From: PNON01 sp963757065
GTDB taxonomy: Bacteria > Chloroflexota > Anaerolineae > Anaerolineales > Anaerolineaceae
Assembly: GCA_963757065.1 (NCBI GenBank)
Contig: CAVWQC010000007.1
Location: forward strand, 806,001-870,000
Reading direction: 5' to 3'
DNA length: 64,000 bases
The notes below the pieces were generated by a model. The model was not told where the DNA came from and did no database searches. It worked only from the letters and a program-made list of their open reading frames with translations. The translations under genes were made by a program, and so were the position numbers. Of this stretch, positions 52,506 to 61,805 are shown in pieces. Within the stretch, counting starts at the first letter, position 1; every line of letters begins with the position of its first letter.

Positions 52506-53915
52506 ATGAAGCTGACCCTACAGAAAATTATCCTCCTTGGCAGCTTTTTACCATTTATCTTTTCCAGTTGTACCCCCGTACCAATACCAACAATCCAGGC
52601 GACTGTCTGCGCGGGTGAGAACTGCCTGCCACCTACCATAACCCCAATCGTTACACCCGCACCCACTCAAACACCCATTATTTCTTTGGGCGAATCCAGA
52701 CAGATTGCCACCGGAAAAGAAATAAAGTTCTGGCATTCATATCCTTTGAGCAGCAGCGGAGTGATCAATATCCTTATAGATGATTTCAATGCGAACAACC
52801 CGGATGGAATCAAGGTAATTCAAAAAGCTTTTTTTACTGATGATCAACTGGAACTGGCTCTATCAGAAACTAATGCGGCTGCAGATCGGCCTGATGTCGT
52901 CATGGGCGAGACGGATCTGCTTTTTGCCATGGATGCCCAAAAACCATTGACCAACCTTGTGGGTTATCTGTCTGACCCGATCATTGGCTTATCCGGGGAT
53001 CAACAAAAAGGTATCAAGCAGGAAAATTGGGATAATCTATCCAGTAATGGGACTTTGATTGGAATACCAGCACAAAGAGATGCCTTGATCCTTTTATACA
53101 ACCAGAGTTGGGCAAAATCCCTGGGTTTGACCACGGCTCCTGATACATTCGTTGAATTCACGGCACAGACAAAAGCAGCATTTGATGCCAATATTTCTCA
53201 CCAGGAAAAAGTGATGCGGGGAACTGGAGGATGGTTAATCGACATCCACCCGGAGACAGCGCTTGCGTGGATGGGAACGGATTTTGATTTCAACGATCAG
53301 GAAAACGTGTTTTCCGAACCTGTCGTTGAGGAGATGCTTACAAAATTGAAAGAACAGGAGAACCTGGGATATGCCTGGCTGGGAAAAAATAGTGATCCGA
53401 TCCCGTATTTTACTAATCGGCAGGCATTATTTGTCAGTGCATTAAGCTCAGAATTACCTGAAATGATCATCCACATGAAAGCATTGAAGATGACGGACGA
53501 ATGGTCAATCATTCCCTATCCACAAATCTCCAATTCAGCAAATGAAGTAAGCAAAGGATATTCCTTTGGTTTGGTGGCAGAAACGAAAGAGCAGCAAATG
53601 GCAGGCTGGCTGTTCATCCAATGGATGATGAAACCTGAACATCAGGCTTATATTGGTGCGAACCAATTCACCATTCCAATGGACCAAATGGCGATAGATC
53701 AACTGGTCAATTTTGGAAATGAACCCCAATTAATCGAATCTCTGCGGCTTATGACAGTAGATGCAGGTGATTCCCCGTCATCATCAAATTGGATTTTTGC
53801 CAGGTCAATTTTAGGTGATGGATTTCGACAACTTTTCCAGCCTGAAACCACAATTGATCTAATTCCAGCCATAATTGATGAAATGAATAAAACGTATTCA
53901 GAGTATCGCAAGTAA
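52506..53915 (+). CDS. Extracellular solute-binding lipoprotein (family 1)
   Basis: 469 residues. Signal peptide with lipobox-like FSSC (Cys22), then a Pro/Thr-rich spacer (ITPIVTPAPTQTPII) and an SBP_bac_1 domain: EIKFWHSYPLSSSGVINILIDDFN, DVVMGETDLLFAMDAQ, GIPAQRDALILLYNQSWA and a C-terminal WLFIQWMMKPEHQAYIG typical of maltose/sugar receptors. No transporter genes accompany it here, so it is an orphan receptor. Confidence 0.84.
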   Translation: MKLTLQKIILLGSFLPFIFSSCTPVPIPTIQATVCAGENCLPPTITPIVTPAPTQTPIISLGESRQIATGKEIKFWHSYPLSSSGVINILIDDFNANNPDGIKVIQKAFFTDDQLELALSETNAAADRPDVVMGETDLLFAMDAQKPLTNLVGYLSDPIIGLSGDQQKGIKQENWDNLSSNGTLIGIPAQRDALILLYNQSWAKSLGLTTAPDTFVEFTAQTKAAFDANISHQEKVMRGTGGWLIDIHPETALAWMGTDFDFNDQENVFSEPVVEEMLTKLKEQENLGYAWLGKNSDPIPYFTNRQALFVSALSSELPEMIIHMKALKMTDEWSIIPYPQISNSANEVSKGYSFGLVAETKEQQMAGWLFIQWMMKPEHQAYIGANQFTIPMDQMAIDQLVNFGNEPQLIESLRLMTVDAGDSPSSSNWIFARSILGDGFRQLFQPETTIDLIPAIIDEMNKTYSEYRK

Positions 53916-53928
53916 AGAAAACCAAATC

Positions 53929-54369
53929 ATGAAAGTAGTCATTTACACAGATGGAGGATGCGTTCCAAACCCGGGCAGAGGCGGATGGGCTGCCTTGATT
54001 CGTTATCCTGACAGGGAAGTGGAAATTTATGGAATGGAACCACTTACGACCAATAATCGAATGGAATTGACTGCTGCGATCAAGGCGTTGGAATCACTTC
54101 CTAACGGGTCAGAAGCACAAGTTTTTACTGATTCGGAATATTTGAAAAAGGGTATCACAGAATGGCTGCCCAATTGGCGGAAGAGGGGTTGGAAGCGCAA
54201 GGGTGGGGCGTTGGCGAATCAGGATCTCTGGATGAAGTTGGACGTTATAACGCAAAAAATCCCGGTCACTTGGAGCTGGGTGCGGGGTCATGCGGGGAAT
54301 AAAATGAATGAAAGAGTGGATCAATTAGTGGGGAAAGCTATTTCGCAGGCTAGGATGAACATTTCCTGA
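53929..54369 (+). CDS. rnhA: Ribonuclease HI
   Basis: 146 residues. Removes RNA from RNA-DNA hybrids. All catalytic residues are visible: Asp in IYTDGGCVPNPGRGGWAA, Glu in NNRMELTAAIKALE, Asp in VFTDSEYLKKGI, and the His/Asp of WVRGHAGNKMNERVDQL. Confidence 0.95.
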   Translation: MKVVIYTDGGCVPNPGRGGWAALIRYPDREVEIYGMEPLTTNNRMELTAAIKALESLPNGSEAQVFTDSEYLKKGITEWLPNWRKRGWKRKGGALANQDLWMKLDVITQKIPVTWSWVRGHAGNKMNERVDQLVGKAISQARMNIS

Positions 54370-54379
54370 TAAAAAATCA

Positions 54380-54941
54380 TTATCCCTGGAATATATTCAA
54401 AATGCCAATTATGTACGGCAGGTAAACCGGTCGCAGTAATAGTACAATAAGTCCATAAATGATGCCGATTAAGAAACCAACAACCACATCCGACAGGTAG
54501 TGTACACCTAATATCACCCTGGCCAAACCAACAAGAGGAGCCCAAAAGACGAGCAGCCAGGCTAACCAGATGGGACCTAATCCAATAGCTAGAATTGCCA
54601 GTGAGAAAGCTCTGGCGGCATGTCCGGATGGGAATGAATGCGGGTCAGTAATACGGTAGATCTGCCCCCACTCTCCTTCAGGCCTGCGCCGTCGAATCAT
54701 GAATTTAAGGGAAAGGACAAATACTGCCAGGGCCAGGATGCTTCCACTCAGGATCAATGCCCAGATCTTCCAGGTTTGTTCCCCGAATATCACCACCAAA
54801 ATCAGCCCGGCCAACCAGAACCAGGAATCTCCTGGAATGCGCAAAAACAACGGCAAATGGTTTGATCCATTTGTGGCCTTCCAGAACACGCATGGAACGA
54901 GATAACTCTTCGTCTTTTTGAATGAGGTTCAGTAATGTCAA
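54380..54941 (-). CDS. PAP2-family phosphatase (one frameshift)
   Basis: About 186 residues. The three phosphatase motifs are KFMIRRRRPEGEW, HSFPSGHAARAFS and ARVILGVHYLSDVVVG, with hydrophobic helices between them. The N-terminal part (LIQKDEELSRSMRVLEGHKW) lies in another frame and joins after removing one base near 54830. The presumed TTG start overlaps the stop of the nucleotidyltransferase gene (TTGA), so the two are coupled. Probably an undecaprenyl-diphosphate or lipid phosphate phosphatase. Confidence 0.82.
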
Positions 54942-55714
54942 GATATCCCGACCCGGCTTAAATCTTCTCGCATGATCTCAAATTGGTGAGGTTTATCGAC
55001 GTCCATGCCAATTTCAGGAAATGCACTTTGTATGAGCTTGCCTTTAATTCCCAGTCGGCGGCTGATAATCTGTGCAGCTTCTTCCAAAGTGGCTGAACGG
55101 AATAATAATTTTATTAGCAGATCAAATCCTAATATTGACGCCTGCTTTAATGGATTCTTCCGGGCTGCGATCAAATCCACCCATAATTTTGAAGTATTCT
55201 CAACCATATCCACCCTGACTGCATTCATATCGCCACCACAAATTGCACAATCTTTCAAATGAGTATACGTTCGATTAGATTTGGGATACCTTTTTTCCAT
55301 TTGTTCCTGGGTGATCACGTTGTAAAAAATATCTGCATCGCTTTTATCAACGATGTCTATGAGCCAGTCAACCATTTCGGTAGTTATCGCGGGAATATCA
55401 GAGGCCACTAATAGAACATGTTCAGCTGATGGATTCAACCGGCTCACCTGTTTTATCCCAGTGATAATGTTAGCCAGCATGTCTGCCTGGTTCGGGAGCA
55501 AAGTCAGTGGTTTTGGGCATGTTATTCCACCCAATTCTGTTAATCCTATCAAAACAATATGATCTACATGTTTGGAATGGCTGACTGCATCCAATACCCA
55601 CTGAACCATTGGTTTACCTGCGATATTCAGCATCGCTTTTGGAGCTCCACGTGTATATTTATATAAAAGCTCGCCTGGCAGGGGGGTACCACCTGCGGTG
55701 ATAAGGACATCCAT
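54938..55714 (-). CDS. NTP-transferase (MobA/GlmU-like nucleotidyltransferase)
   Basis: About 258 residues. MDVLITAGGTPLPGELLYKYTRGAPKAML has the nucleotide loop (ITAGG) and the Lys of the PK motif; GKPMVQWVLDAV and LLVASDIPAITTEMVDWLI (with the metal Asp) complete the fold. In the assembly it is fused in frame to the upstream quinate-dehydrogenase-like sequence, but ATG 55714 has AGGAG 9 nt upstream. Removing one A from the run near 55718-55721 makes the upstream gene end in ELN-stop, with the TAA overlapping this ATG. Two genes are therefore likelier than a fusion. Confidence 0.72.
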   Translation of the reverse strand: MDVLITAGGTPLPGELLYKYTRGAPKAMLNIAGKPMVQWVLDAVSHSKHVDHIVLIGLTELGGITCPKPLTLLPNQADMLANIITGIKQVSRLNPSAEHVLLVASDIPAITTEMVDWLIDIVDKSDADIFYNVITQEQMEKRYPKSNRTYTHLKDCAICGGDMNAVRVDMVENTSKLWVDLIAARKNPLKQASILGFDLLIKLLFRSATLEEAAQIISRRLGIKGKLIQSAFPEIGMDVDKPHQFEIMREDLSRVGIS

Positions 55715-56636
55715 TAATTTTAACTCCTGAAGCTGCGGCTCAAAACCGATCTTATCAACTACTTTTCCCAGGACATCAAAATAATCACCAGGATGAGCAT
55801 AATCCACAGGCTGTGTGCGTCCCATGGCTGCAGCAATCGCTGCTTCCATCATATTCGTACCAAAGGATCTTCCATCCAGGACCGGGGTGGTGGTCATCAC
55901 ATATTGAATGCCACTTTCCTTGAAAAGTTTCATATCATCCTGGGTGGTTGTATTCGTAACGATGATTTTTCCATCCAAACGGTAAGGCATATATCGGGTT
56001 ATGTAATGGCAGTCACCGGCGATGATACCTGCCCACTCGAAATATTTTTCCCATTTGGGTGTTCGTTTTTCCTGGGATTCACCGGTGGGGTAGATCCAAC
56101 TAAAGGGGATTCGACCGGCGATAGGCATCAGTAATGGCTGCCATAGTTTTCACTGATTTGACTGTGCGAAGGGCATACGGGATACCGAGCGTGAACATCA
56201 TGTCTCCATAGAGGCATTCATACTTTGGGGTTGAAAAGGTTTCCAGCATACCCCAGCGATCAACTCCGGTTACAACTAATACCTTTCGGGAAGTAATTTT
56301 ATCGCCGATGAACTTTTCAAGAGCAGGTCCGGCTTTACATTCCAGCGTGTTTTTTAATCCTGTACCATCCACAACCGGTGTTTTGGTTACATACCTCGTT
56401 AGGGATTGAACAGAATACAGCGGATACCATTTTCGGTCGACATATATTCCCAGATCTGCACCGCCCACGCCAAATGCGTCAACTTTTCCATCCAATTCCC
56501 GATACATCTGAGCAGCTTTTTCCATATCTCCATCGGTGCCGATGCGTTCAATACTGACTTTTTCACCAAGTAGTTCGATTTCTACAGCTTTATCACGTTT
56601 TGATGATCCAATACTGATACTGACTGCTCTTTTCAT
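55715..56636 (-). CDS. Quinate-5-dehydrogenase-like protein (frameshifted)
   Basis: About 305 residues. RAVSISIGSSKRDKAVEIELLG, KVDAFGVGGADLGIYVD, TPVVDGTGLKNTLECKAGP and KVLVVTGVDRWGM occupy the first frame; after an inserted base near 56110, PIAGRIPFSWIYPTGE, AGDCHYITRYMP, KIIVTNTTTQDD and DGRSFGTNMMEAAIAA follow. This is a conserved protein often labelled quinate 5-dehydrogenase in databases (recalled), but it lacks an obvious AroE layout and its activity is unproven. Coupled to the nucleotidyltransferase downstream. Confidence 0.6.
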
Positions 56637-56808
56637 TTATTAGCCTCCAGGAATGGAATTGCAAGATTTGAGTATACACCGAGTCGGACGCTCTGGAAAG
56701 ATTAACACCAATCATGGTAATTCGATCTCAATGGCGATATCCAATTAATTTTGATTACTTTAATTCCAGAAATAAGCGGAAATAATAGTAACAATATTCT
56801 TAAAACTG

Positions 56809-56836
56809 TTGTATTATTAAATTTGCGTTGTATAAT
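56809..56836 (+). promoter_or_regulatory. Promoter of the oligopeptide-type ABC operon
   Basis: TTGTAT (56809-56814), 16 bp, TATAAT (56831-56836), giving a leader of about 120 nt. The remainder of 56637-56808 is AT-rich with no recognised feature. Confidence 0.6.
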
Positions 56837-56871
56837 ACTGCAAACATAAAAAGTACAAGTGAACAAAGGTG

Positions 56872-56881
56872 AAGGAGGTGA
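56872..56881 (+). promoter_or_regulatory. Distant full-length Shine-Dalgarno element in binding-protein leader
   Basis: AAGGAGGTGA lies 82 nt before the GTG start at 56964, which has its own GGAGGA site. A 29-codon frame from the GTG inside the element ends in TGA overlapping the binding-protein start (GTGA). The same element precedes the binding-protein gene at 15137 at almost the same distance. Confidence 0.5.
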
Positions 56882-56963
56882 ACCTAATCGTCATAGACAG
56901 GTTAGGATTATGGTATTTCAATTCAAATTCATATAGTTACAAGAATATTTACGGAGGAGAAAA

Positions 56964-58628
56964 GTGAACAAGAAAGCATTATTTACCCTGATGGCAGTTA
57001 TTGTTGTTTTGAGCATGGTTATTACTTCCTGTGCTCCAGGACAAACAGCTGCCAAGCCTTACAAAGAGCAAGAATATGCTCCATTGAGTGTTGCAGCCCC
57101 GAATTGTGATTACGGTGGAATCATCAAGGAAATCAAATCCCTGGATGCCCTCACCGTCGAATTCGACCTGTGTGTCCCTGACCCAGCTTTCCTGCCAAAA
57201 GTTGCATTCTCTGTATTCGCGGTACAACCGAAAGAATACATAGAATACGCCATGATGGACGGCAAGATTCTGGAAGCACCGGTTGGAACAGGCCCATATT
57301 CTGTAGAGAAATGGACCCGTGGAGATAGCATTACCTTCACAAGAAACGACAACTATTGGGGCGAGAAAGCCAAGACTAAAACTTTAGTCTTCAAGTGGGC
57401 AGCTGAAGGTGCAGCCCGTTTGCTTGAACTTCAAGCTGGAACAGTGGATGGTATCGACAATCCTACCCCCGATGATTTTGAGAAGATCCAGGCTGATTCA
57501 ACTTTACAGTTCCAGCCCAGGGAAGCATTGAATATTTTCTACATCGGTATGACCAATACACATCCACCGTTTGACAATGTCAAAGTTCGCCAGGCGTTTG
57601 CCATGGGTATTGATCGCCAACGAATTGTGGATAACTTCCTGCCCAAGGGCTCAACAGTTGCGTCGCACTTTACACCCTGCTCCATTCCAAACGGCTGTGT
57701 AGGCGAAGAATACTATGAATTTGACCCAACCGCTGCAAAAGCCCTCTTAGCCGAAGCCGGTTTCCCGGATGGATTTGAAACAACCATCACCATGCGTGAC
57801 GTTGTCCGTGGCTACCTGCCTGAACCGAGTGTCGTTGCCACTGATATTCAAGCACAATTAAAAGAAAACCTGAATGTCACTGCTGAGATCGTCGTAATGG
57901 AATCTGGTGCTTTTATTGAAGCAACAGCAGCCGGAGACGTTGGCGGTTTACACTTACTGGGTTGGACCGGTGATTACCCTCACATTACCAACTTCCTGGA
58001 TTACCACTTTGGGGCAAACCAATCACAGTTTGGTACTCCATACGCGGATATCTATGAGAACCTGCAGAAAGGTGCCCAGCTTGCTGATCCTAAAGCTGCA
58101 GAACCTTTCTATGTAGCTGCCAATAATGCGGTCAAAGCAAATGTTCCAGCGATCATAGTTTCACATGCCGGTTCTGCCGCTGCCTTCCGCGCTGATGTTG
58201 AAGGCGCTCTTGCCAGCCCGCTTGGCAATGAATACTTTGCTGTAGCCAAACCCGGTGATCGTGATACCTTCGTCTGGATGCAGAATGCTGAACCGATCTC
58301 ACTGTATTGTGCAGATGAGACCGATGGTGAATCACTGCGTGCTTGTGAACAAGTAGTGGAAGCCCTGCTTAGTTTTGAAGTAGGCGGAACAGAAGTACTT
58401 CCCGGCCTGGCCACCTCCTGTGATCCAAATGCAGACCTGACTGTGTACACCTGCCATCTGCGTGATGGTGTGAAATTCCACGATGGTTCCAAACTGGATG
58501 CCAGTGATGTTGTTCAATCCTTTGCTGTTGCTCTTGATGCAGCCAACCCGCTGCACAAAGGTAATACGGGTGCATTTGAATATATGACCACCCTTTGGGG
58601 TTCATTGATCAATGTTCCTGCACAGTAG
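56964..58628 (+). CDS. Circularly permuted family-5 (oligopeptide-type) ABC substrate-binding lipoprotein
   Basis: 554 residues, lipobox ITSC (Cys23). Normal SBP_bac_5 proteins begin with a segment like EPISLYCADETDGESL...HLRDGVKFHDG and later contain GTGPYSVEKW and NDNYWG. Here the order is reversed: GTGPYSVEKW (about 108-117), NDNYWG (128-133), the KVRQAFAMGIDRQRIV core near 205-220 and the usual C-terminal part come first. The canonical N-terminal block comes last: EPISLYCADETDGESL (about 443-458), HLRDGVKFHDG (498-508) and DASDVVQSF (to about 520). All parts are in one intact frame without a break. Followed by two permeases and two ATPases, so it should be a working receptor for peptides or other solutes. 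I recall similar proteins in Anaerolineae but cannot verify it here. Confidence 0.85.
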   Translation: MNKKALFTLMAVIVVLSMVITSCAPGQTAAKPYKEQEYAPLSVAAPNCDYGGIIKEIKSLDALTVEFDLCVPDPAFLPKVAFSVFAVQPKEYIEYAMMDGKILEAPVGTGPYSVEKWTRGDSITFTRNDNYWGEKAKTKTLVFKWAAEGAARLLELQAGTVDGIDNPTPDDFEKIQADSTLQFQPREALNIFYIGMTNTHPPFDNVKVRQAFAMGIDRQRIVDNFLPKGSTVASHFTPCSIPNGCVGEEYYEFDPTAAKALLAEAGFPDGFETTITMRDVVRGYLPEPSVVATDIQAQLKENLNVTAEIVVMESGAFIEATAAGDVGGLHLLGWTGDYPHITNFLDYHFGANQSQFGTPYADIYENLQKGAQLADPKAAEPFYVAANNAVKANVPAIIVSHAGSAAAFRADVEGALASPLGNEYFAVAKPGDRDTFVWMQNAEPISLYCADETDGESLRACEQVVEALLSFEVGGTEVLPGLATSCDPNADLTVYTCHLRDGVKFHDGSKLDASDVVQSFAVALDAANPLHKGNTGAFEYMTTLWGSLINVPAQ

Positions 58629-58657
58629 TAGAGAATTTGTTTTGTAGTATCTAATCT

Positions 58658-58702
58658 GACAACGCGGTATGCGACATAATAATTGCTGCACACCGCGTTG
58701 TC
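58658..58702 (+). other. Hairpin between binding-protein and permease genes
   Basis: GACAACGCGGT and ACCGCGTTGTC (perfect 11-bp arms) enclose a 23-nt loop, 30 nt after the stop. No clear T-run. Probably a partial terminator or 3' stabiliser setting a higher level of the binding protein, like the hairpin at 13779. Confidence 0.6.
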
Positions 58703-58735
58703 ATGTTTCGTTAATGTGAATGAAATGATATCATC

Positions 58736-59816
58736 ATGATTCAGTACACTATCCGTCGTTTATTGCTGGCAATTCCTGTCATTTTTGGTATCCTGATCGT
58801 AACTTTTGCGCTTTCCCGAATGATTCCGGGAGAACCGTGCAAGGCCATGCTGGGCGAGAAAGCCACCGCCCAGGTGTGTGAGCAATTTACCAAACAATAT
58901 GGGCTGGATAAACCGATACCGGTTCAATTTGCAGTTTTTATGGGGAAAATGCTGCAGGGCGATTTCGGTGAATCAATTCGATTTCAGCCGACCGGTCACT
59001 CTTATATTAATTGAACGATTGCCTACTACCATCGAGCTTGGAATGTTCGCCTTATTGATTGCCTGTGTGATCGGAATACCGGCAGGGATCCTTTCAGCAC
59101 TCAAGCGAAATTCTCCATTGGATGTGGTTGTAATGGTCATTTCGAATATCGGCGTCTCCATGCCGGTTTACTGGTTGGGGTTGATGCTGGCTTACTTCTT
59201 TGCTCTGGTATTGAAAGATACTTTCCTGTGGCTGCCACCGACAGGCCGCCTTACCGCTGGTATCAGCTCGATCCCATTCTATGAATTATGGAATCTTCCG
59301 TATTTATCCGAGTCATTCGGGCATTACATGCTGCAATTTTTTTCTAATTTTCTCGTTTTTAATAGCATCATCACCGGAGATTGGGCTGTACTTTGGGATA
59401 GTGTTAAGCATTTGATCCTTCCAGCCATGGCCTTAGGGACCATTCCCATGGCGATCATCGCACGGATGACCCGTTCTTCCATGCTGGAGGTATTGAAGCA
59501 GGATTACATCCGCACCGCCAGGGCAAAGGGATTGCAAAGGAACCTTGTCATTTTAAAACACGCCCTGCGCAATGCCATGCTGCCCATCATCACGATCATA
59601 GGTCTTGAGGTTGGGGTTTTATTCGCAGGTGCATTACTGACCGAAACGATATTTGGCCTTTCGGGAGTTGGAAGAATTCTTTACGAGGCAATCACTGCGC
59701 GTGATTACCCGATCATCCAGGCTTTCACAGTCGTTATTGCGACTGGTTATGTTTTCGTTAATCTACTGGTGGATCTATCGTACGTCTTTATTGATCCACG
59801 CATACGATTGGAGTAG
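58736..59816 (+). CDS. Oligopeptide-type ABC permease, DppB family (one frameshift)
   Basis: About 359 residues. MIQYTIRRLLLAIPVIFGILIVTF is the typical DppB opening; after one inserted base near 58985-59010 the frame continues with IERLPTTIELGMFALLIACVIG, the EAA-loop region RTARAKGLQRNLVILKHALRNAMLPI and the C-terminal SYVFIDPRIRLE. The insert between helices (about residues 150-205) is longer than in E. coli DppB. Confidence 0.88.
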
Positions 59817-59821
59817 CACGA

Positions 59822-60763
59822 ATGGCTGTCAATACTACCGTAATTAATAAAAATACAGTTAAAGATTACCGGTCAAACAGCCTGTGGCGGCTGACATTAC
59901 GTAGAATCATGCGCCAACGTTCAGCCATTATTGGAATGGTGATACTGGGATTTCTCCTTTTGATAGCAATTTTTGCAGATGTTATTGCACCTTATAGTCC
60001 CTACCAGGTACTTATTGGATTTGAAAATGTGGATAAACGCCAGGCGCCATGCATTCACCTGCTGGGATGCCCTGCTGATCAACCTGAGCATATCATGGGT
60101 ACTGATGGTAATGTACGGGATGAATTCAGCCGAATTATTCACGGAACCAGGATCTCCCTGTTTGTGGGTTTTTCCACGGTAAGTGTTGCCATCATCATTG
60201 GAACTCTTCTGGGTGCCATAGCCGGATATACTGGCGGCTGGTTGGATAATTTGATCATGCGTTTTCTGGACGTTCTTCTGGCTTTCCCTTCCTTATTATT
60301 AGCGATCACGATCGTATCCGTACTCGGAAAGGGATTGCAGAATGCGCTGCTAGCCATAGCCATCGTTTCGATTCCATCCTATGCAAGGGTGGTACGGGCA
60401 AGTGTATTATCCGTTAAGGAAAACGAATATGTTGCTGCATCAAAGGCTTTGGGCGGCAACCATAGCCATATCCTCTTTGGAAGGATCCTGCCAAATGCCA
60501 TTGCACCGCTCATCGTACGGGGAACGCTGGGTATTGGAACTGCCATTTTGGATGCTGCCGCCCTATCCTTCATTGGTTTGGGGGCACAGCCTCCATTGGC
60601 AGAATGGGGACAAATGTTGGGCAGCGAACGCAACCAGTTATTTACTGCCCCTCATCTGGTTTTTTACCCCGGTATAGCAATTATGTTAACTGTCCTTTCA
60701 TTCAATTTGTTGGGTGACGGATTAAGAGACGCGATCGATCCAAGGTTACGATCGGCAGAATAA
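59822..60763 (+). CDS. Oligopeptide-type ABC permease, DppC family
   Basis: 313 residues, intact. IMRQRSAIIGMVILGFLLLIAIFADVIAPYSPY is the N-terminal anchor, HIMGTDGNVRDEFSRIIHGTRISL and the EAA loop region VAASKALGGNHSHILFGRILPNAIAPLIV are DppC marks, and it ends GDGLRDAIDPRLRSAE as in the family. Contains a short extra loop with two Cys (APCIHLLGCPAD). Starts 5 nt after DppB. Confidence 0.92.
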   Translation: MAVNTTVINKNTVKDYRSNSLWRLTLRRIMRQRSAIIGMVILGFLLLIAIFADVIAPYSPYQVLIGFENVDKRQAPCIHLLGCPADQPEHIMGTDGNVRDEFSRIIHGTRISLFVGFSTVSVAIIIGTLLGAIAGYTGGWLDNLIMRFLDVLLAFPSLLLAITIVSVLGKGLQNALLAIAIVSIPSYARVVRASVLSVKENEYVAASKALGGNHSHILFGRILPNAIAPLIVRGTLGIGTAILDAAALSFIGLGAQPPLAEWGQMLGSERNQLFTAPHLVFYPGIAIMLTVLSFNLLGDGLRDAIDPRLRSAE

Positions 60764-60776
60764 TGGAGTACATATA

Positions 60777-61805
60777 GTGGAAAATTTGAATACCCCACTT
60801 CTGGAAGTGGAGAACCTGGTCACTTATTTCTATACCGATGAAGGTATTGTTAAAGCTGTCGATGGTGTGGATTTTAAAGTATACCCGGGTGAGATCATTG
60901 GCCTGGTGGGGGAATCAGGATGTGGTAAAAGTGTCACATCCTTTTCAATTATGGGATTAATTGAACCACCCGGAAAGATCGTGGCTGGCAAGATACTATT
61001 CCAGAATAAAAATTTGCTAAAAATGAATGAAACGGAAATGCAGAATATCCGTGGGGCGCAAATCTCAATGATATTCCAACAGCCTCAGAGCTGTCTTAAT
61101 CCTGTGTTTACCATTGGATCACAAATTGAGGAAGTCTTCCAGATCCATGGAAAGATCACCAATAAGGAAGCAGCGGATAAAGCTGTGGAACTGCTCAAAT
61201 TGGTGGGTATTCCGGATGCAGCTAAAAAGGCTACCGCTTTTCCCCATGAAATGTCAGGAGGGCAAGCACAAAGGGTGATGATCGCAATGGCCCTGGCGCT
61301 TAATCCGAAACTCCTGATTGCGGATGAGCCGACTACTGCGTTGGATGTGACCATTCAAGCACAAATCCTAAACTTGCTTTCTGACCTGCGTGGAAAGTTC
61401 AATACTTCTGTGATCCTCATCACGCATGACCTGGGTGTCATAGCTGAAATGGCAGACCGTGTGGCGATCATGTATGCCGGGAAGATCGTCGAAATGGCGG
61501 ATGTCATCAGTCTGTTTGATAATCCCATGCACCCTTACACACGCGGTTTGATCGCCTCAGTTCCCATCATGGGAGAGATCAAAGAAAATCTGGATACTAT
61601 CCTGGGGAATGTGCCAAATTTGATCGACCTGCCAAAGGGCTGCCGGTTCGCATCGAGGTGTATCCCCCGTGAGGAATATGGTTTGACGATCTGCACGGAA
61701 GTCGAACCGGCGCTAAGCCCGACACATGGCGAAAGGCATCTTACTCGCTGCTGGTTATATCAAGACGCAGAAGGGCATAAAGCACCGTTGGCAGATGGCA
61801 AGTAA
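60777..61805 (+). CDS. Oligopeptide-type ABC ATP-binding protein, DppD family
   Basis: 342 residues. Walker A GESGCGKSVTSF, Q-loop IFQQPQSCLNP, signature MSGGQAQRVMIAMAL, Walker B LLIADEPTTALD and the switch His in ILITHDLGV. The C-terminal oligopeptide domain has CRFASRC and later CTEVEP and CW Cys positions, which in relatives can bind an Fe-S cluster. GTG start with GGAG 8 nt upstream. Confidence 0.93.
   Translation: MENLNTPLLEVENLVTYFYTDEGIVKAVDGVDFKVYPGEIIGLVGESGCGKSVTSFSIMGLIEPPGKIVAGKILFQNKNLLKMNETEMQNIRGAQISMIFQQPQSCLNPVFTIGSQIEEVFQIHGKITNKEAADKAVELLKLVGIPDAAKKATAFPHEMSGGQAQRVMIAMALALNPKLLIADEPTTALDVTIQAQILNLLSDLRGKFNTSVILITHDLGVIAEMADRVAIMYAGKIVEMADVISLFDNPMHPYTRGLIASVPIMGEIKENLDTILGNVPNLIDLPKGCRFASRCIPREEYGLTICTEVEPALSPTHGERHLTRCWLYQDAEGHKAPLADGK

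Noticed and set aside
54638..54905. Two plus-strand frames opposite the PAP2 gene
   Set aside because: The minus-strand PAP2 motifs are convincing and these frames are their shadows.
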